Below are positions 9,509 through 18,315 of a stretch of 64,000 bases of DNA, piece by piece (position 1 is the stretch's first letter; each line of letters starts with the position of its first letter). The notes beneath the pieces were generated by a model. It was not told where the DNA came from. It ran no database searches and saw only the letters and a program-made list of their open reading frames with translations. The DNA is taken from positions 1-64,000 of the forward strand of contig JAJYDF010000012.1 of NCBI GenBank assembly GCA_021777765.1, read 5' to 3'. The translations under genes were made by a program, and so were the position numbers. This stretch comes from Pseudomonadota bacterium. Its GTDB lineage: Bacteria; Pseudomonadota; Gammaproteobacteria; DASZBR01.

Positions 9509-9705
9509 TAATACATCTTTCTCAAATTTTGCTCCACTATCACGCAATAATTTAACTGATGGGCCAGCAGTATTGCAACGAACTATACTGTCATCAATCA
9601 TTATCACTTTTTTATTGCGAACTAATATGACCAATGAATAAGCTCCATACTATTGCGGCATAATTTGTTGCACGCGATCTTCCTGGCTTTCGCCAGATGC
9701 ACCTG
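9509..9705 (-). pseudogene. purF remnant (rearranged partial duplicate)
   Basis: Three blocks match the minus-strand purF gene located 1.3-2.2 kb downstream, with the intervening segments deleted. The block near 9512-9526 matches the purF 3' end (ACATCTTTCTCAAAT, as at 10782-10796). 9535-9618 matches the PRPP-loop region (around 11056-11140, including GTCATCAATCATTAT). 9619-9704 matches the region around 11667-11750, including TTGTTGCACGCGATCTTCC. Frames are broken and identity is reduced, so this is an old duplicate in the same orientation as the intact gene. Confidence 0.8.
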
Positions 9706-9786
9706 ATGATTGACAAATCCAATCTAAGTTGATGTTTTGGGCTATCATTTAATTAACGACCTGGCCAATCAATCACGAGAACATCC

Positions 9787-10716
9787 ATGATTAAAATGCC
9801 TGGAGATTCATTTAAAGGTATTTTACCACCATTAAACTCACAAGAAATAAAACTCGCTGAGCGCCTTAAAATGCACATTGAAAAACTTGCGGCGGAAATA
9901 GGCGAACGAAATATGTTTAAATATGCTGCGTTAATTGCTGCTGGTGAATATATCAAAAATACCTGGGAATCTTTTGGTTTAAACGTCATCAAACAATGCT
10001 ATCAATGTAAAAAGCGTGAAGCTTGTAATTACATAGTCGAATTTTCTGGCAACAGTAAACCCCAAGATATTGTAGTGATCGGCGCACATTATGATTCAGT
10101 ATACGGATCACCTGGTGCAAATGATAATGGTAGTGGTGTCGCTGCGATATTGGAATTAGCACATTTAATCGACCATGCAAAATGTGAAAAAACATTACGA
10201 TTTGTTGCATTTGCTAATGAGGAGCCTCCTTACTTTAATTCACAAGCAATGGGTAGTTACCATTATGCACAACAAGCAAAATTGAATAATGAAAATATTA
10301 TTGCCATGTTATCTATTGAAACGATTGGTTATTATAGTGATGAACCTTTCAGTCAAAAATATCCATTTCCATATATGTTTTTTTATCCAGAAATAGGTAA
10401 TTTTATTGGTTTTGTATCGAATTTAACCAATAAAAAATTATTACATCAGTGTATTGCAAGTTTTCGTCAACATTGTCAATTCCCATCCGAAGGTGCTGCA
10501 GCACCAAGTTTTTTACCTGGTGTTAGCTGGTCAGATCAATGGTCTTTTTGGAGATTTGGATATCCTGCAATAATGATCACTGACACCGCGTTATTTCGTT
10601 ATCCTTATTATCATAATGTCGAAGATACGCCAGATAAAATTCATTATGAAAAAATGGCAAGAGTTGTTTATGCTTTAAATTTTATTATTGAGAATTTAGT
10701 GAATAGTAAAACATAA
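9787..10716 (+). CDS. M28-family zinc peptidase
   Basis: This 309-residue predicted aminopeptidase has the co-catalytic zinc ligands of family M28. They are His in GAHYDSV, the bridging Asp in GANDNGSGVAAILELA, the Glu pair in FANEEPPYF, and a late His in YYHNVEDTPDKI. No signal peptide or membrane segment is seen, so it is probably cytosolic unless secreted by another route. It lies between the purF remnant and the intact purF, on the opposite strand. Its insertion beside a duplicated purF fragment suggests a local rearrangement brought it here. Confidence 0.85.
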   Translation: MIKMPGDSFKGILPPLNSQEIKLAERLKMHIEKLAAEIGERNMFKYAALIAAGEYIKNTWESFGLNVIKQCYQCKKREACNYIVEFSGNSKPQDIVVIGAHYDSVYGSPGANDNGSGVAAILELAHLIDHAKCEKTLRFVAFANEEPPYFNSQAMGSYHYAQQAKLNNENIIAMLSIETIGYYSDEPFSQKYPFPYMFFYPEIGNFIGFVSNLTNKKLLHQCIASFRQHCQFPSEGAAAPSFLPGVSWSDQWSFWRFGYPAIMITDTALFRYPYYHNVEDTPDKIHYEKMARVVYALNFIIENLVNSKT

Positions 10717-10769
10717 ATTTTTTATGACTATTAACACATTTCAATAAAATTATTGCTGTGAAATTGATA

Positions 10770-12182
10770 TTAGGTTTTTAAAACATCTTTCTCAAATCCC
10801 GTTTTAGTATGATGTTCGTCAACAGTAATAGGATATTTTCCTGTAAAACACGCGTTACAATAACCAGTGTTGCGGCCAATTGCTTTCATCATGCCATCGA
10901 GTGATAAAAAGTGTAATGAATCACAACCAATATGATCTTTTATTTGTTCAGGTGTCATATGGTATGCAATTAATTCATCATAAGTACCCATATCTACACC
11001 CATAAAACAAGGATGTGCAATAGGTGGACACGTAATTCGCATATGCACTTCTTTTGCGCCATTATCACGCAGTAATTTCACTAAAGGACCGGCAGTATTT
11101 CCGCGTACAATACTGTCATCAATCATTATGACTTTTTTATCGCGAATATTTTCCTCAAGCACATTAAATTTTAAGGCAATACCTTGTTTGCGTAATGCAT
11201 CTGTTGGTTGAATAAATGTGCGGCCAATATAACGGTTTTTAATTAATCCATCGTTATAAGGAATATTTGCAGTTTGTGAAAATCCAATTGCGGCGGGAAT
11301 TGAAGAGTCGGGAACTGGAATAACAATATCCGCATTAATGGGCGCTTCTTGCCATAAAATAGCGCCTAAACGTTGACGAAGATGATGAATATTTAAATTG
11401 TCCCAATTACTATCTGGGCGTGAAAAATAAATATGTTCAAATGTGCAGCGTGCTTGTTGTGTTTTTGCGGGCATTCCTTGACGTGATGTAATTCCATTAA
11501 TATCTAAAGTAATAATTTCACCGGGTTCTACTTCACGAATATCAGTACAACCTAAAGTTTTTAATGCACATGTTTCTGAAGCAGCGGCATAACCTTTATT
11601 GGGTAATTTTCCTACGCATAATGGACGAAATCCCCATGGATCTCGAATCGCTAAAACTTTATCACGCACTAATATCACTAATGAATAAGCGCCATACCAT
11701 TGCGGCATTATTTGTTGCACGCGATCTTCCCATGTTTCCCCAGCGGCACCTGCGAGCATCATGGTGATTACGCCGGTATCAGAAGTGGTTGGTAAACCTA
11801 TGCCACGTTGTAATAATGTATTGCGTAATTGATCGGTATTTACCAAGTTACCATTATGCGCGACTGCGACGGACCCAAATTGTGTATCAATTAATAAAGG
11901 TTGTGCATTATTTAAAGTGGTATCACCGGATGTTGAATAACGTGTATGACCAATCGCTAAATAACCATGTAGATTCGATAATATTTCTTCATTAAATACT
12001 TGTGAGACCAATCCAAGATGTTTGTGATCTTTAATAATAATGCCATCAGATACAGCAATTCCTGCTGATTCTTGACCGCGATGTTGTAAAGCGTATAAGC
12101 CAAAATAAGCCATACGTGATACATCTTCTTGAGGTGCGCATATTGCAATTACGCCGCATTTATCGTGTGCTTTGTCGTTCAT
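10770..12182 (-). CDS. purF: Amidophosphoribosyltransferase, Fe-S (Bacillus-like) type
   Basis: PurF catalyses the first committed step of purine synthesis, PRPP plus glutamine to phosphoribosylamine. The catalytic Cys (C9) follows an 8-residue leader, as in enzymes that cleave a propeptide. The glutaminase domain has LQHRGQESAG and GHTRYSTSG. The PRPP loop VIMIDDSIVRGNT lies at 351-363. Four Cys sit where the Bacillus subtilis enzyme ligates a 4Fe-4S cluster (C246, C392, C442, C445, the last two in YCNACFTGKYP). This is unlike the E. coli enzyme, which has no cluster. Length (470) fits that type. purE lies 61 bp upstream, separated by a hairpin repeat. Confidence 0.96.
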   Translation of the reverse strand: MNDKAHDKCGVIAICAPQEDVSRMAYFGLYALQHRGQESAGIAVSDGIIIKDHKHLGLVSQVFNEEILSNLHGYLAIGHTRYSTSGDTTLNNAQPLLIDTQFGSVAVAHNGNLVNTDQLRNTLLQRGIGLPTTSDTGVITMMLAGAAGETWEDRVQQIMPQWYGAYSLVILVRDKVLAIRDPWGFRPLCVGKLPNKGYAAASETCALKTLGCTDIREVEPGEIITLDINGITSRQGMPAKTQQARCTFEHIYFSRPDSNWDNLNIHHLRQRLGAILWQEAPINADIVIPVPDSSIPAAIGFSQTANIPYNDGLIKNRYIGRTFIQPTDALRKQGIALKFNVLEENIRDKKVIMIDDSIVRGNTAGPLVKLLRDNGAKEVHMRITCPPIAHPCFMGVDMGTYDELIAYHMTPEQIKDHIGCDSLHFLSLDGMMKAIGRNTGYCNACFTGKYPITVDEHHTKTGFEKDVLKT

Positions 12183-12200
12183 AAATAATATTCCAAATTT

Positions 12201-12234
12201 TTTTCCTTCTCCCGCTTGCGGGAGAAGGAAAAAA
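12201..12234. repeat. Hairpin repeat family 2, copy a
   Basis: A perfect palindrome of TTTTCCTTCTCCCGC and its complement around TT lies between purE and purF. The same CCTTCTCCCGC core recurs nine more times in the window. This copy lacks the CGGATGAGGGTG tail. Confidence 0.85.
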
Positions 12235-12243
12235 GTATGTGAT

Positions 12244-12723
12244 TTAATTAATTTGTTTATCAGCCTCTAAAATCTGTTGTCGTTGTTTATTTTGAAATTC
12301 TTTGACTTTATTTCTCACTTTTTCATCATTTAATCCTAAAATACGCGCCGCTAAAAATGCTGCATTTTTAGGCTCTAAAACAACTGCTGGCGCAACACCT
12401 GAAGGCATACGTAATGATGAAAATACATCTACTGATGCAAAATGATCTCCTAATGGTGGGCATGCAATAACAGGTGCAATTACCGATCCATCAACAAATC
12501 CAGAAAGTGCATTACTGCGACCCGCAACAGTGATATACACTTTTGCGCGTGGATCATCTTCATATTGTTTTAATATGGATAAAGCATGTTCAGGTGTTTT
12601 ATGTGCAGAACCAATGCGAATAATTACATCTAAATCAAATTCAGCTGCTGTTTGTGCGATGAGCTGATAATGCGCTTCATCTGCTTTCGAACCGGCAAGA
12701 ATTACAACAAGAGGGCGAGACAT
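12244..12723 (-). CDS. purE: AIR carboxylase, class II PurE
   Basis: This enzyme carboxylates aminoimidazole ribonucleotide to CAIR. Residues AGRSNALSG (67-75), CPPLGDHF and SSLRMPSG (102-109) match the class II form found in the animal PAICS protein (AGRSNGLGP, SSLRLPSG), not the AGGAAHLPGM loop of class I N5-CAIR mutase. Class II enzymes use CO2 directly and need no PurK. No purK is present in the window, but its absence from the genome cannot be judged. SAHKTPEHAL at 39-48 is the shared substrate loop. Length (159) is normal. It is upstream of purF on the same strand. Confidence 0.88.
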   Translation of the reverse strand: MSRPLVVILAGSKADEAHYQLIAQTAAEFDLDVIIRIGSAHKTPEHALSILKQYEDDPRAKVYITVAGRSNALSGFVDGSVIAPVIACPPLGDHFASVDVFSSLRMPSGVAPAVVLEPKNAAFLAARILGLNDEKVRNKVKEFQNKQRQQILEADKQIN

Positions 12724-12930
12724 GGCATATTCCTCATTAAATTAAATCGATATTTTATCATAAAAATTTATATTATTCAGCGATATCTCAATGTGATGTT
12801 CACTGAGAACTATACTTCAGCAAGATTGTGAGATTAAATGAAATAGCAGTTTTTGATATATCATATTGTTTTGCTATTGTAATAGTGAATAATCATTGAA
12901 TTATGCTAACTTATATATCTCTGTTAAATA

Positions 12931-14493
12931 TTACATTATTGTTTTGTAAGTAGGTTTATATCCTACTATTTCCTGCAGATGATCAATAATTTTGTTAAGT
13001 GAATCCAAGGTTTCTGCAGCGTTCATTTTATTATTAAATTCTATTGTGGTTGTAATATTTTTAACAAAGGCCCTTAATTCTTTAATATTTTCTTGCAATT
13101 GAGCACTATCAGTTATACCTATATCCACAATAAGGTTGAAATTATTCAAAAAATTTTCTACAAAATTTTGTAATTTATCAGCCGTTCTATCGATAACAAA
13201 ATTAACGGCATAAATAAAATTTTTATTATCAGGCCATAATGGTATTTTGGAATGAAGATCATGCTTTTTAGCAAAATCAATGGTTTCTCGATATAAATAT
13301 TTGCAATCAACATAGCCAACTTTATTTAATAATTCGCTTTCATTTTCTAGAATATCTAGCATGAATTTTATAGCTTCTTCTTTAGAAAAAAAGCCGGTAT
13401 TCATTAAATAACCAATATGTTCATCGAGACGTAAAATACCTAATGTTTTTGCTTCATATTTAAGAGAGTTCGAGATTTTTTTTAACGCTTGTTTTCTCGT
13501 TGTATAATTTGTGGTAAAGGTTTTCAGCCATGCGTTATCGCTAGGTTGATCAGAAGGTGTTCGTACAAGAGATTGCCCATCTATCATGAGAGGCTTTATA
13601 AACTCACTACGGGGTTGCCAAGTGTGAATCGTTAATAAGCCGGCCCATGTTAACACCATTGGGCCTGTCCAATACGGCGTGTTTTCCTTAATAAATAATT
13701 TGTGATCTAATTTATATAAAGCTTCTATTTCAGGATCTCTTTTAGTAGAGCGCAAATTTTGCCATATAAATGGTTTGCCTGAAGCAATTTCTATCATTTT
13801 TAACATGTCAGGATTTTTAGGTGTCGTGGCTAGTGCATCATTACTTACAGAATGAAAATTGACAGCTTTACTTTTATGAGGGTGAGGGGATTGGGCTTTA
13901 TTATTCCAATAGATCATATGATGGTTTATTGGATCAAATATACCGCTGTTTTCCAAGTTAAATTGAGTAGGCCAAACGTCGCTATCAAAATATACTCCAC
14001 CATATTTATACAAAATCTTATAGCGAATTTTATCGCTTGATTTGCCAAAATCGGGGTGATATTTATCAATGTCATAGCGGATACCATTGTCTGCAATTTG
14101 TTCTTCTTCAATATCTTTAAATTGAAAAATACAATCAGGTGAATCAGGATCAACGTTTAATTTTTTTAAGCGTACATCAGATCTTTTATCAATGAATATT
14201 TGCAACTCTTCTTTATATTTTTTCTTAAGCGCTTGTTTGCCACCAGGATAGGTAGTGTAATCAATCCAAATAAAGTATTTCAAATTAGGATTCGCTAATA
14301 CCCATTTAAAAACAGTTGTAAATGAACGTTCGGGCATGATTTTCTCTCCGCCAGCCCAAACAAAATGTAGATATTTAGGAATAATGTATTTGCCATCAGG
14401 TTCGGGTTTGATTCCATAATTTTCGGTTGGAGATGGTGGATTAGATTTTGCGCCAAGTGATGTGGTTTTGTTTTTAAAAAAAAGCCAGAACAT
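12931..14493 (-). CDS. Glycosyltransferase with DXD motif, TcdA/TcdB-like; candidate effector
   Basis: This 520-residue protein has the core of the DXD sugar-binding family seen in large clostridial toxins and Legionella effectors. It shows IPKYLHFVWAGGEKI at 38-52, YFIWID near 73-78, SSDKIRYKILYKYGGVYFDSD with the metal-binding DSD at 170-172, and TGPMVLTW at 276-283. The helical C-terminal ~200 residues are unrecognised and may set target or location. It has no signal peptide. The family and the genomic setting suggest a secreted enzyme that glycosylates a host protein. That is inference, and a cell-envelope glycosyltransferase remains possible. Confidence 0.75.
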   Translation of the reverse strand: MFWLFFKNKTTSLGAKSNPPSPTENYGIKPEPDGKYIIPKYLHFVWAGGEKIMPERSFTTVFKWVLANPNLKYFIWIDYTTYPGGKQALKKKYKEELQIFIDKRSDVRLKKLNVDPDSPDCIFQFKDIEEEQIADNGIRYDIDKYHPDFGKSSDKIRYKILYKYGGVYFDSDVWPTQFNLENSGIFDPINHHMIYWNNKAQSPHPHKSKAVNFHSVSNDALATTPKNPDMLKMIEIASGKPFIWQNLRSTKRDPEIEALYKLDHKLFIKENTPYWTGPMVLTWAGLLTIHTWQPRSEFIKPLMIDGQSLVRTPSDQPSDNAWLKTFTTNYTTRKQALKKISNSLKYEAKTLGILRLDEHIGYLMNTGFFSKEEAIKFMLDILENESELLNKVGYVDCKYLYRETIDFAKKHDLHSKIPLWPDNKNFIYAVNFVIDRTADKLQNFVENFLNNFNLIVDIGITDSAQLQENIKELRAFVKNITTTIEFNNKMNAAETLDSLNKIIDHLQEIVGYKPTYKTIM

Positions 14494-14663
14494 AAAAACT
14501 CCTGATATTTTTTATAATTAGAGGTCGATTTTAGCTAGAAACAGTGATGAATACAAACAACTTCTTCTGCGATCAGAATGATTTAACTTGTAATTGTTCT
14601 CGTGTTTCTTGAATGTTTAGAGTGATTTGATGGTAGTAATTAAAACCAATTAAAGGAAGAAAT

Positions 14664-15560
14664 TTATTTGATAGCCTCATCAATAGCGATAATGATATTT
14701 TTCTCAAAGTCAGGTAATTGCCGGCGATCTTCAACGGTCCAAGCCGCTGAAAGCATTGCTTTACAAAAAGCCCAGGATTTAATGCGTTGATGATCAAAAG
14801 GCAATTCATCAATGAGAATTTCTAGCCGTCGTTTTATTGTGCTAATAATTGGCTGGTGTTGTGGAAAAAAATCAAAAGGATTATAAATCATTGAGCCCAC
14901 TTCATGTGCTGGATCACCAATATATCCATGTGGATCGATGACTTTCCAATTAGTGTTGCTTGCCAAAATATTATCATGATGTAAATCACCATGCAGAATA
15001 ACATCGTTTGATCGGTCTGATGTTAATTCTGTAAATAATAATTTTGCTTTTGATATTAGCTTTTCATCTAATTGGCCTGATAAATAATCTAAACTGCCTA
15101 TCAATTCGGAAAGATGTTTAAATGAATATTGCTGATGTTGATGAGTTTGTAAATTTCGAATGATTTTACAGATAATTTTAGTGGATTGATCATCTTTGCC
15201 TTCTTGTACTAATTTTTTCAGAGTATGGCCGGGAATTAAACGCTCCATCAAAATAGCGGAAAACTCATCGTCGTAAAAATAAATTTGGGGTACGCTTTGA
15301 TCAAAACATTCTAGCCAATGTAATTCATTAGCAATATATTGATTATTCGGTGCCATTTTAAGTATTGCTGTTTCACCGGAGTGAGTGATTTCGAATAAAC
15401 CGACAAAATGATAGGTGAGACCTGGTAATAAATCGATAAAGCGTAATTGATGTTTGGCCGATATTCTATTAATTATGAATGGCAAATTGTTGAGCCAATT
15501 TTCGCCATCTTTGCCGAAGCTATCTTTAACATTCGATTTGAAGATTTCACTTAATTTCAT
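14664..15560 (-). CDS. Aminoglycoside phosphotransferase-like kinase (APH(6)/hydroxyurea type)
   Basis: This 298-residue small-molecule kinase belongs to the family that includes streptomycin 6-phosphotransferases. The catalytic loop LHGDLHHDNIL and the metal loop VIDPHGYIGDPAHEVGSMIYNP are both intact. An ILKMAP stretch supplies the ATP-binding Lys and ILMERLIPG is the hinge. Chromosomal members of this family are often housekeeping or cryptic kinases, so resistance should not be assumed. It stands alone, with the glycosyltransferase downstream and a MITE-like repeat upstream. Confidence 0.82.
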   Translation of the reverse strand: MKLSEIFKSNVKDSFGKDGENWLNNLPFIINRISAKHQLRFIDLLPGLTYHFVGLFEITHSGETAILKMAPNNQYIANELHWLECFDQSVPQIYFYDDEFSAILMERLIPGHTLKKLVQEGKDDQSTKIICKIIRNLQTHQHQQYSFKHLSELIGSLDYLSGQLDEKLISKAKLLFTELTSDRSNDVILHGDLHHDNILASNTNWKVIDPHGYIGDPAHEVGSMIYNPFDFFPQHQPIISTIKRRLEILIDELPFDHQRIKSWAFCKAMLSAAWTVEDRRQLPDFEKNIIIAIDEAIK

Positions 15561-15612
15561 TCAAGAATTTATCCTTTATTACATTGTTTAATTAATGTTG
15601 TCATGTTGCTAT

Positions 15613-15807
15613 GTAGCCTGGGTGGAGCAATTGAAACTTAAATTAATATAACGAAATTAGCGGATATAACCAATATCTATTAAAAACCACCGCGTAACCC
15701 GGGAAATTAAGATTTCCCGGGTTACGCCATTGGTCAAAATGGATAAATTTGTAAACGTCAAATATTAAAATTTTATTGAAGATCTTCATTTGCTTCACTC
15801 AGGCTAC
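15613..15807. repeat. MITE-like repeat family 3, copy A (~195 bp)
   Basis: The element begins GTAGCCTGGGTGGAGCAA and ends with the near-complement TTGCTTCACTCAGGCTAC. Its centre has a second palindrome, GTAACCCGGGAAAT with ATTTCCCGGGTTAC. Five copies of this architecture occur in the window, all between genes. This copy fills most of the gap before trpR. No reading frame inside it looks like a protein. Confidence 0.9.
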
Positions 15808-15882
15808 GACTAATCCACCCTTGTGATGTAAATAATATGATGTTAATTATAATAAGGCAAAATTAAAGAGTCGGAGTTGTAT

Positions 15883-15915
15883 TTGACAAAACGCTTGTAC
15901 TGTTGTAACATTACA
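15883..15915 (+). promoter_or_regulatory. trpR promoter with overlapping TrpR-like operator
   Basis: A -35 box TTGACA (15883-15888) and a -10 box TAACAT (15906-15911) are separated by 17 bp. The -10 box lies inside a 20-bp imperfect palindrome, TGTACTGTTGTAACATTACA (15896-15915, 16 of 20 positions symmetric). Its GTACT half and central GTT-AAC resemble the E. coli trp operator GTACTAGTTAACTAGTAC. This position would let TrpR block its own promoter and, by read-through, trpE and the following genes. Confidence 0.65.
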
Positions 15916-15945
15916 ATATTACAGGCGTATTTGGAGACATGATTT

Positions 15946-16239
15946 GTGGTCAATTCTCACGAGAAAACATACGACGCATTTTTACGTTGTTGTACACGAT
16001 TGAAAACAGCTGAACATTTTAAAGATTTTTTTGAGTTATTTTTTACGCCCGAAGAGCGTAAAGATTTTACCAATCGTTTTATCATCGTTAAAGAACTATT
16101 AAAAGGTGAGAAAACCCAAAGAGAAATTGCTAAAGAATATCATTTGAGTATTGCACAAATCACGCGTGGCTCAAATATGCTGAAAATATTAAGTGACGAT
16201 GCAATTAAATTAATTAACAAAGTAGTAATGCAAGACTAA
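15946..16239 (+). CDS. trpR: Trp operon repressor
   Basis: This is a 97-residue TrpR-family regulator that binds DNA when loaded with tryptophan. The family signature is clear: YDAFLRCC, FFTPEERKD, ELLKGEKTQREIAKEY and the helix-turn-helix LSIAQITRGSNMLK, about residues 57-80. The GTG start is preceded by GGAG at 9 bp; a nearby ATG at 15939 is out of frame. trpE begins 19 bp after its stop, so regulator and operon appear co-transcribed, unlike E. coli where trpR is unlinked. Confidence 0.93.
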   Translation: MVNSHEKTYDAFLRCCTRLKTAEHFKDFFELFFTPEERKDFTNRFIIVKELLKGEKTQREIAKEYHLSIAQITRGSNMLKILSDDAIKLINKVVMQD

Positions 16240-16258
16240 ATTTAAAGGAAAAAGCAAA

Positions 16259-17740
16259 ATGCCCAATCAATCCACATTAGAACAATTTATTGAAGCAGCA
16301 AAAAGCGCAAAACATGTCGCTGTTTATCAAGAAATTCTAGCAGACGATATCACACCAATCAGTGTATTTACCGCTTTACAAGAATATATGACATCACCCA
16401 CCCTATTAGAATCAGGTGAAAAACGATCAGATACCGGGCGATATTCTTTTTTAGGTTTTGACCCTTTTGCTGAATTTATTGCGAAAAATAAACAAACTAT
16501 TTTGCGAACAAATCAAACAGAAACTGTCCTAACAGAAACTCCTATTGCAGCATTGCGCCATATTTTACAACAATATCATTGCGCTAATGTGCCTGATAAT
16601 TTGGGATTTATTGGTGGTGCAGTTGGATTTATCAGCTATGATGCAATTCGTTTATTTGAAGAAATTCCTAATCGTCACGCAGATATTCAAAATATCCCTG
16701 AATTATTTTTCAATTTTTATCGCAATTGTATTATTTTTGATCATCAGACCGAGAAATTAACGGTAGTTAGAGCGGTGGAGATTAGCAACGATTTAAACAA
16801 AATATATCAAGATGCCATCTCTGAAATACAAAAAATCATTCATATCATTAGAAATCCAAAACAAACTACAACAGATGATGTTGCTGTTAATAATGATAAT
16901 AAAAATCTTGAAGTTGAGATGGATATCAGTGATGAAGACTATTGTAAAATTGTTAATAAAGCTAAGGAATATATTATCAAAGGCGATGCCTTCCAAATTG
17001 TTGCTTCACGCTGTTTTAAACAAAAAATTACTGTTACGCCATTTGCAATTTATCGCGCTTTACGACGCACCAGTCCCGCACCATATATGTTTTATTTAGA
17101 TCGAGGTGATTATGTCATCGTGGGTGCATCGCCAGAAAAATTAATTAGTGTACAAAATAGAATTGTCACAACACATCCCATTGCAGGAACAAGACCAAGA
17201 CAAAATCCTGAAGCGGATGAAATGATCGCAGCCGAATTAATGTCTGCCGAAAAAGATCGTGCAGAGCATATTATGTTGGTGGATTTAGGCCGCAATGATA
17301 TTGGCAAAGTCAGTAAACCTGGAACTGTGAAAGTCACTGAATTTGCGCAAGCAAAAAAATTCTCGCATGTTTTTCATTTAGTCTCTGTGGTGGAAGGTGA
17401 ATTAGCAGATCAATATGATGCATTAGATGCATTAAGTGCTGCGTTACCTGCAGGAACATTAAGTGGTGCACCAAAAATTCGTGCAATGGAAATTATTGAT
17501 GAATTAGAAATATCACGTCGCGGTCTTTATGGCGGAGCGATTTGTAGTATTGATAATGCAGGTAATTTAGATAGTTGTATTGCAATTCGTATGGCTATTT
17601 TGCGTGATGGTGTTGCAACAATAAGAACTGGAGGCGGAATTGTTTATGATTCAGATCCACAAGCTGAAGCCGATGAAACTAAACATAAAGCAAAATCTGT
17701 ACTTGCTGCAATTGCATTTGCAGAAGGGAGATCACTATGA
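16259..17740 (+). CDS. trpE: Anthranilate synthase component I
   Basis: TrpE converts chorismate to anthranilate using ammonia supplied by TrpG. The N-terminal region contains LLESGEKRSDTGRYSFLG, the LLES-type element that forms the tryptophan feedback site. The C-terminal chorismate-binding domain has VASRCFKQ, GASPEKLI, PIAGTRPRG-like PIAGTRPRQ, AEHIMLVDLGRNDIG, LPAGTLSGAPKIRAMEIID and IRTGGGIVYDSDPQAE. Length 493 is typical. An AAGGA ribosome site precedes the ATG, and the end overlaps trpG by 4 bp. Pathway position and the linked trpR indicate transcriptional plus allosteric control by tryptophan. Confidence 0.97.
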   Translation: MPNQSTLEQFIEAAKSAKHVAVYQEILADDITPISVFTALQEYMTSPTLLESGEKRSDTGRYSFLGFDPFAEFIAKNKQTILRTNQTETVLTETPIAALRHILQQYHCANVPDNLGFIGGAVGFISYDAIRLFEEIPNRHADIQNIPELFFNFYRNCIIFDHQTEKLTVVRAVEISNDLNKIYQDAISEIQKIIHIIRNPKQTTTDDVAVNNDNKNLEVEMDISDEDYCKIVNKAKEYIIKGDAFQIVASRCFKQKITVTPFAIYRALRRTSPAPYMFYLDRGDYVIVGASPEKLISVQNRIVTTHPIAGTRPRQNPEADEMIAAELMSAEKDRAEHIMLVDLGRNDIGKVSKPGTVKVTEFAQAKKFSHVFHLVSVVEGELADQYDALDALSAALPAGTLSGAPKIRAMEIIDELEISRRGLYGGAICSIDNAGNLDSCIAIRMAILRDGVATIRTGGGIVYDSDPQAEADETKHKAKSVLAAIAFAEGRSL

Positions 17741-18309
17741 TTTTAATTATCGATAATTACGACAGCTTTACTTATAACTTATTTCAATATGTCGCTACCT
17801 TGCATGATCAGGTGAAAGTAGTCAGAAATAATAAAATATCAATTGATGAAATTAAACAATTAAATCCCGCAGGAATTATTTTATCTCCAGGTCCCGGCAG
17901 ACCAGAAAATGCAGGTATTTGTATTGATATTATTAAACAACTTGGTAAAGAGATACCTATTTTAGGCGTATGTTTAGGCCATCAAGCAATTTCAATTGCA
18001 TTTAATGGAAAAGTGATACAGGCACCACAAATTGTTCACGGTAAAACAGCGATGGTTTTTCATTATCGCAAAAATTTTTATCAAAAATTACCATTACCAT
18101 TTCAAGCTGGACGATATCATTCATTAATTGTTGATCGTGAAACATTGCCGGATGAATTGATTATTGAATCAGAAAGTGCTGATGGCATTATTATGGGGAT
18201 GCGACATATTCATTACCCAATTTTTGGTGTGCAATTTCATCCTGAATCGGTATTGACGCCAGAAGGTGATAAATTATTAAAAGGGTTTGTGGAATATTGT
18301 ACGAAATAG
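17737..18309 (+). CDS. trpG: Anthranilate synthase component II (glutamine amidotransferase)
   Basis: This 190-residue class I glutamine amidotransferase supplies ammonia to TrpE. Visible features are DNYDSFTYNL, LSPGPGRPE, the nucleophile elbow GVCLGHQAI, and the His-Glu pair in GVQFHPESVLTPEG. The ATG overlaps the trpE stop (ATGA), indicating translational coupling. In some bacteria the same subunit also serves folate synthesis (PabA). No pabB is in the window, so a dual role is possible. Confidence 0.95.
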   Translation: MILIIDNYDSFTYNLFQYVATLHDQVKVVRNNKISIDEIKQLNPAGIILSPGPGRPENAGICIDIIKQLGKEIPILGVCLGHQAISIAFNGKVIQAPQIVHGKTAMVFHYRKNFYQKLPLPFQAGRYHSLIVDRETLPDELIIESESADGIIMGMRHIHYPIFGVQFHPESVLTPEGDKLLKGFVEYCTK

Positions 18310-18315
18310 TGGGGG

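Noticed and set aside
12201..12234. Intrinsic terminator between purE and purF
   Set aside because: The hairpin is perfect but is followed by A rather than T on the minus strand, and the same sequence recurs as a dispersed repeat.
14573..14812. Minus-strand frame of 79 codons overlapping the phosphotransferase-like gene
   Set aside because: It is an out-of-frame shadow of the kinase 3' end and has no ribosome site or family features.
16812..17099. Second frame inside trpE
   Set aside because: A shadow frame in another register of a fully conserved gene.
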